Shown: positions 61,956 to 64,000 of the stretch, piece after piece | How positions within the stretch are numbered: the first letter of the stretch is position 1 | Layout of the letters: each line of letters starts with the position of its first letter | Assembly: GCF_014842265.1 (NCBI RefSeq) | Contig: NZ_JACYVI010000001.1 | Span: 124,001 to 188,000 of the forward strand | DNA length: 64,000 nucleotides | Source: Pseudomonas sp. CFBP 13711 | GTDB lineage: Bacteria > Pseudomonadota > Gammaproteobacteria > Pseudomonadales > Pseudomonadaceae | Direction: 5' to 3' | Made by a program: the position numbers and the translations under genes | The notes under the pieces: generated by a model | Databases searched by the model: none | Told to the model about the DNA's origin: nothing | What the model saw: only the letters and a program-made list of their open reading frames with translations

Positions 61956-62867
61956 ATGATTAAACAACGCACCCTGAAAAATATTATCCGTGCCACAGGT
62001 ATCGGCCTGCACTCGGGGGAGAAGGTTTACCTGACCCTCAAACCAGCACCTGTGAACGCTGGCATTGTGTTTTTCCGTACCGACCTTGAGCCGGTGGTCC
62101 AGATCAACGCTCACGCGTTGAATGTGGGTGACACCACGCTCTCCACGACGCTGTTCAATGGCGACGTGAAGGTCGATACGGTCGAGCACTTGCTGTCGGC
62201 CATGGCCGGCCTTGGCATCGATAACGCCTACGTTGAACTTTCTGCCTCCGAAGTTCCAATCATGGATGGCAGCGCAGGTCCCTTCGTATTCCTGATTCAA
62301 TCGGCTGGCCTGGAAGAACAGGACGCACCGAAGAAATTCATCCGCATACTTAAAGAAGTGTGCGTAGAAGAAGACGGCAAGTCCGCCAAGTTCTTACCGT
62401 TTGAAGGGTTCAAGGTCGGGTTCGAGATCGATTTCGATCACCCGTATCTCAAGAACCGCACGCAAACGGCTTGTGTGGACTTTTCCAGCACTTCGTTCGT
62501 TAAAGAAGTGAGCCGTGCGCGGACATTCGGTTTCATGAAAGACATCGAGTATCTGCGTAAGCACAACCTGGCTCTGGGCGGCAGCGTTGAAAACGCGATC
62601 GTCGTGGACAAGGACGGCGTGTTGAACGAAGACGGTCTTCGTTATGAAGACGAGTTCGTGAAGCACAAGATTCTGGATGCCATCGGTGACCTGTATCTGT
62701 TGGGCAACAGTCTGATCGGCGAGTATCAGGGCTTCAAGTCGGGACACGGTCTGAACAATCGTTTGCTTCGTGCGTTGATCGCTCAGGAAGACGCTTGGGA
62801 AGTTGTGACCTTCGAAGATGCCAGCACCGCACCGATCTCTTACATGCGCCCTGTAGCGGCGGTGTAA
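61956..62867 (+). CDS. lpxC: UDP-3-O-acyl-N-acetylglucosamine deacetylase
   Basis: The 303-residue zinc deacetylase that commits precursor to lipid A. Zinc ligand His78 is in TVEHLLSA, and the second pair lies in [11 protein letters not shown] (about His237 and Asp241). Length and sequence match the Pseudomonas enzyme. It is the last gene of the dcw block and is followed by a terminator. Confidence 0.98.
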   Translation: MIKQRTLKNIIRATGIGLHSGEKVYLTLKPAPVNAGIVFFRTDLEPVVQINAHALNVGDTTLSTTLFNGDVKVDTVEHLLSAMAGLGIDNAYVELSASEVPIMDGSAGPFVFLIQSAGLEEQDAPKKFIRILKEVCVEEDGKSAKFLPFEGFKVGFEIDFDHPYLKNRTQTACVDFSSTSFVKEVSRARTFGFMKDIEYLRKHNLALGGSVENAIVVDKDGVLNEDGLRYEDEFVKHKILDAIGDLYLLGNSLIGEYQGFKSGHGLNNRLLRALIAQEDAWEVVTFEDASTAPISYMRPVAAV

Positions 62868-62898
62868 ACAGTCTCTTCTTCCTAGTTTTGATGTTTTC

Positions 62899-62923
62899 AG
62901 GCCACCTTCGGGTGGCCTTTTTT
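62899..62923 (+). terminator. intrinsic terminator of lpxC
   Basis: GGCCACC (62900-62906) pairs with GGTGGCC (62911-62917) around TTCG, then six T. Confidence 0.9.
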
Positions 62924-62981
62924 ATGAGCGTCGATTAGATAGCGGGCATATCCGTTTTTTGTGTGTACTGGAGTTATGGTT

Positions 62982-63242
62982 CCGCCCTTACGGCGGGTCA
63001 CTTTTCCCAACAGCCCGGATTGCCGGCCCAGAAAAAAGTAACCAAAAAGGCCGTGCTCCTGGTTGGGTTCCTCCTTCGTCGGAATACCTTCACTCCGGTC
63101 TCGCTCCGTGGGCCCGCGCCGAACGGGCATCCATGTCCGCAACGGCGCTCTCGCCGCATCCATGCGGCTCGGCCCACTGCGCGAGACCTGCGTTCAGCCT
63201 GCACCCAAGTCGCGATGGGTGTCGTCTGAGCTTTTTGCGTAT
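62982..63242. repeat. non-coding repeat-like element with multiple palindromes
   Basis: The element opens with CCGCC-CTTAC-GGCGG and contains a GTCACTTTT / AAAAGTAAC inverted pair (around 62997-63041) and a CCGCATCCATGCGG hairpin. Its layout matches a family of scattered non-coding elements in Pseudomonas genomes that are often mis-annotated as short ORFs. Frames here are open on both strands, but none looks like a protein. Identification is from memory of such elements, not a search. Confidence 0.5.
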
Positions 63243-63243
63243 G

Positions 63244-63282
63244 AAGATCAAGATCAAAAGCAGATCAAGAACAGATCAAAAG
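63244..63282 (+). repeat. short GATCAA reiterations
   Basis: GATCAA occurs five times in under 40 bases with irregular spacing, in the AT-richer stretch before the REP pair. Confidence 0.6.
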
Positions 63283-63374
63283 CTTCCCGGCTGAAGCCGG
63301 TCCTGCGGGGGGCGCCCCCGGTCCCGCACGTGTACACGGTGCGTTTTAGTGGGACCGGCTTTAGCCGGGAAGGG
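63283..63374. repeat. REP pair in inverted orientation (BIME-like)
   Basis: A copy of the REP palindrome in one orientation (63283-63303, CTTCCCGGCTGAAGCCGGTCC) faces a second in the other orientation (63351-63374, starting GGGACCGGCTTTAGCCGGG). Between them lies GGGGGGCGCCCCCGG, itself a perfect dyad. This is the usual form of REP doublets. Confidence 0.8.
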
Positions 63375-63403
63375 GCCAGTGAAAACGCCGGCATTCTGCA
63401 GGT

Positions 63404-63871
63404 TTACGAATCCCCAGCCTCTTTAGGCACAGCATGCGCGGCCAGCCGTTCGAGCGCAGCACGCAGTTTCGGGTCGGTGATGCCTTCCGCTGTTGCGGTG
63501 ATGGTCTCGGCCGCCGCGACCGACAGATCGCGCGTATGCCCAGCTTCGGTCCGGTGGGTTCTCGCGGGCTGAACCTTCAATTGCAACCGGGTGAGGTTGG
63601 CGAATTCCTTGAACGCGACCAGTTGCCGTTGCAAACGCTTCTGTTGATAACGCAGTCGTGTCGCCCAGTGGCCGTCGGTGACGATGAGCAGCAGTGTACC
63701 TTCGCGCCATGACGCGACGTGGCAGTGCTCGCGGGCGGCGGGTTGTAGCTGGCTTTCCAGCAGACGCTGCAAGTGCGCGAGGCGTTGGGCGTGGTTGAAG
63801 ATGGCTTTGAGGGGCCGGGCTTCGCGCAGAAGCACAGCCGGTGCGCGGGCGGGGAGGGGACGGAATGCCAT
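63404..63871 (-). CDS. DciA-like DUF721 protein
   Basis: A 155-residue member of the DUF721 / DciA family, which loads replicative helicase DnaB in bacteria that lack DnaC. The core ARPLKAIFNHAQRL, then HCHVASWREGTLLLIVTDGHWATRLRYQQKRL, is the domain. I start at ATG 63871 with a GAGGGG upstream; the frame stays open 18 codons more. In P. aeruginosa the equivalent gene also lies between lpxC and an M23 peptidase/secA. The 129 bases to the window end hold no gene. Confidence 0.85.
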   Translation of the reverse strand: MAFRPLPARAPAVLLREARPLKAIFNHAQRLAHLQRLLESQLQPAAREHCHVASWREGTLLLIVTDGHWATRLRYQQKRLQRQLVAFKEFANLTRLQLKVQPARTHRTEAGHTRDLSVAAAETITATAEGITDPKLRAALERLAAHAVPKEAGDS

Positions 63872-64000
63872 GATGAGGTGCCTTGTGTTGCCAGGGCGTG
63901 ATCTTAGCAGAATCGGTAGAAGCACCTTTGCGTCAGGCGTCCAGGGTGCAAATAAGCCCCGCGATCATGAAAAAACATTAATAAAACTTCTCACCCGCAT

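Noticed and set aside
62897..63204. Overlapping short minus-strand frames of arginine-rich peptides downstream of lpxC
   Set aside because: They fall in the repeat-like non-coding element and resemble peptides often mis-annotated from such elements. They lack ribosome sites.
63244..63282. GATCAA reiterations as a possible CRISPR or iteron array
   Set aside because: The units are too short and irregular, with no spacers of constant length and no cas or rep genes nearby.

Overview
The window is a 64 kb piece of a Pseudomonas chromosome, most like the P. fluorescens / P. syringae lineage. This rests on GC-rich coding sequence, fused CysNC, short-form HisG, AlgW beside hisGDC, the petABC-sspAB block after rplM-rpsI, a complete dcw cluster ending in ftsZ-lpxC, and Pseudomonas-type REP palindromes (GGGACCGGCTTTAGCCGGGA). 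Nearly everything is core genome. I found no phage, transposase, CRISPR array, tRNA or rRNA, and no defence or secondary-metabolite locus.

Layout. (1) 1-2900: the end of zwf, then pgl and eda (oxidative branch and Entner-Doudoroff), followed by two intrinsic terminators with a possible small RNA between them. (2) 2900-6700: a small accessory-looking set: class V aminotransferase, DUF3820, a DUF2383 ferritin-like stress protein and a membrane diguanylate cyclase. (3) 6747-13785, minus strand: ptsO, rapZ, ptsN, hpf, rpoN, lptB, lptA, lptC, kdsC, kdsD, which covers nitrogen PTS, sigma-54, LPS export and Kdo synthesis. (4) 14094-22112, plus strand: mlaFEDCB (phospholipid transport), ibaG, murA, hisG, hisD, hisC. 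(5) 22139-33391: algW, a Nif3-like gene, cysD-cysNC, yhcB, a small alpha/beta hydrolase, trpS with an extra C-terminal domain, zapE, then a GlxA-type regulator divergent from an acyl-CoA dehydrogenase. (6) 33470-39554: tas-like aldo/keto reductase, rplM-rpsI, the cytochrome bc1 operon petABC, and sspA-sspB. (7) 39633-44751: dolP, gmhA/diaA, yraN and lpoA on the minus strand, divergent from rsmI, then RNase P RNA (rnpB). (8) 45061-62867: the dcw cluster mraZ-rsmH-ftsL-ftsI-murE-murF-mraY-murD-ftsW-murG-murC-ddlB-ftsQ-ftsA-ftsZ-lpxC, almost all with overlapping or touching genes. (9) 62868-64000: a repeat-rich intergenic region and a DciA-like DUF721 gene on the minus strand.

The main theme is the cell envelope. 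LPS precursor and export genes (kdsC, kdsD, lptABC, lpxC), phospholipid trafficking (mla), peptidoglycan synthesis and its activator (murA, dcw, lpoA), envelope stress (algW, dolP) and division (fts, zapE) all lie here, along with energy metabolism (bc1) and central carbon flux. The less described items are mostly at the RNA or DNA-structure level (candidate sRNA, intergenic dyads, MraZ boxes). To these I add the TrpS C-terminal domain and a diguanylate cyclase sitting at the end of the rpoN/PTS-Ntr gene string.
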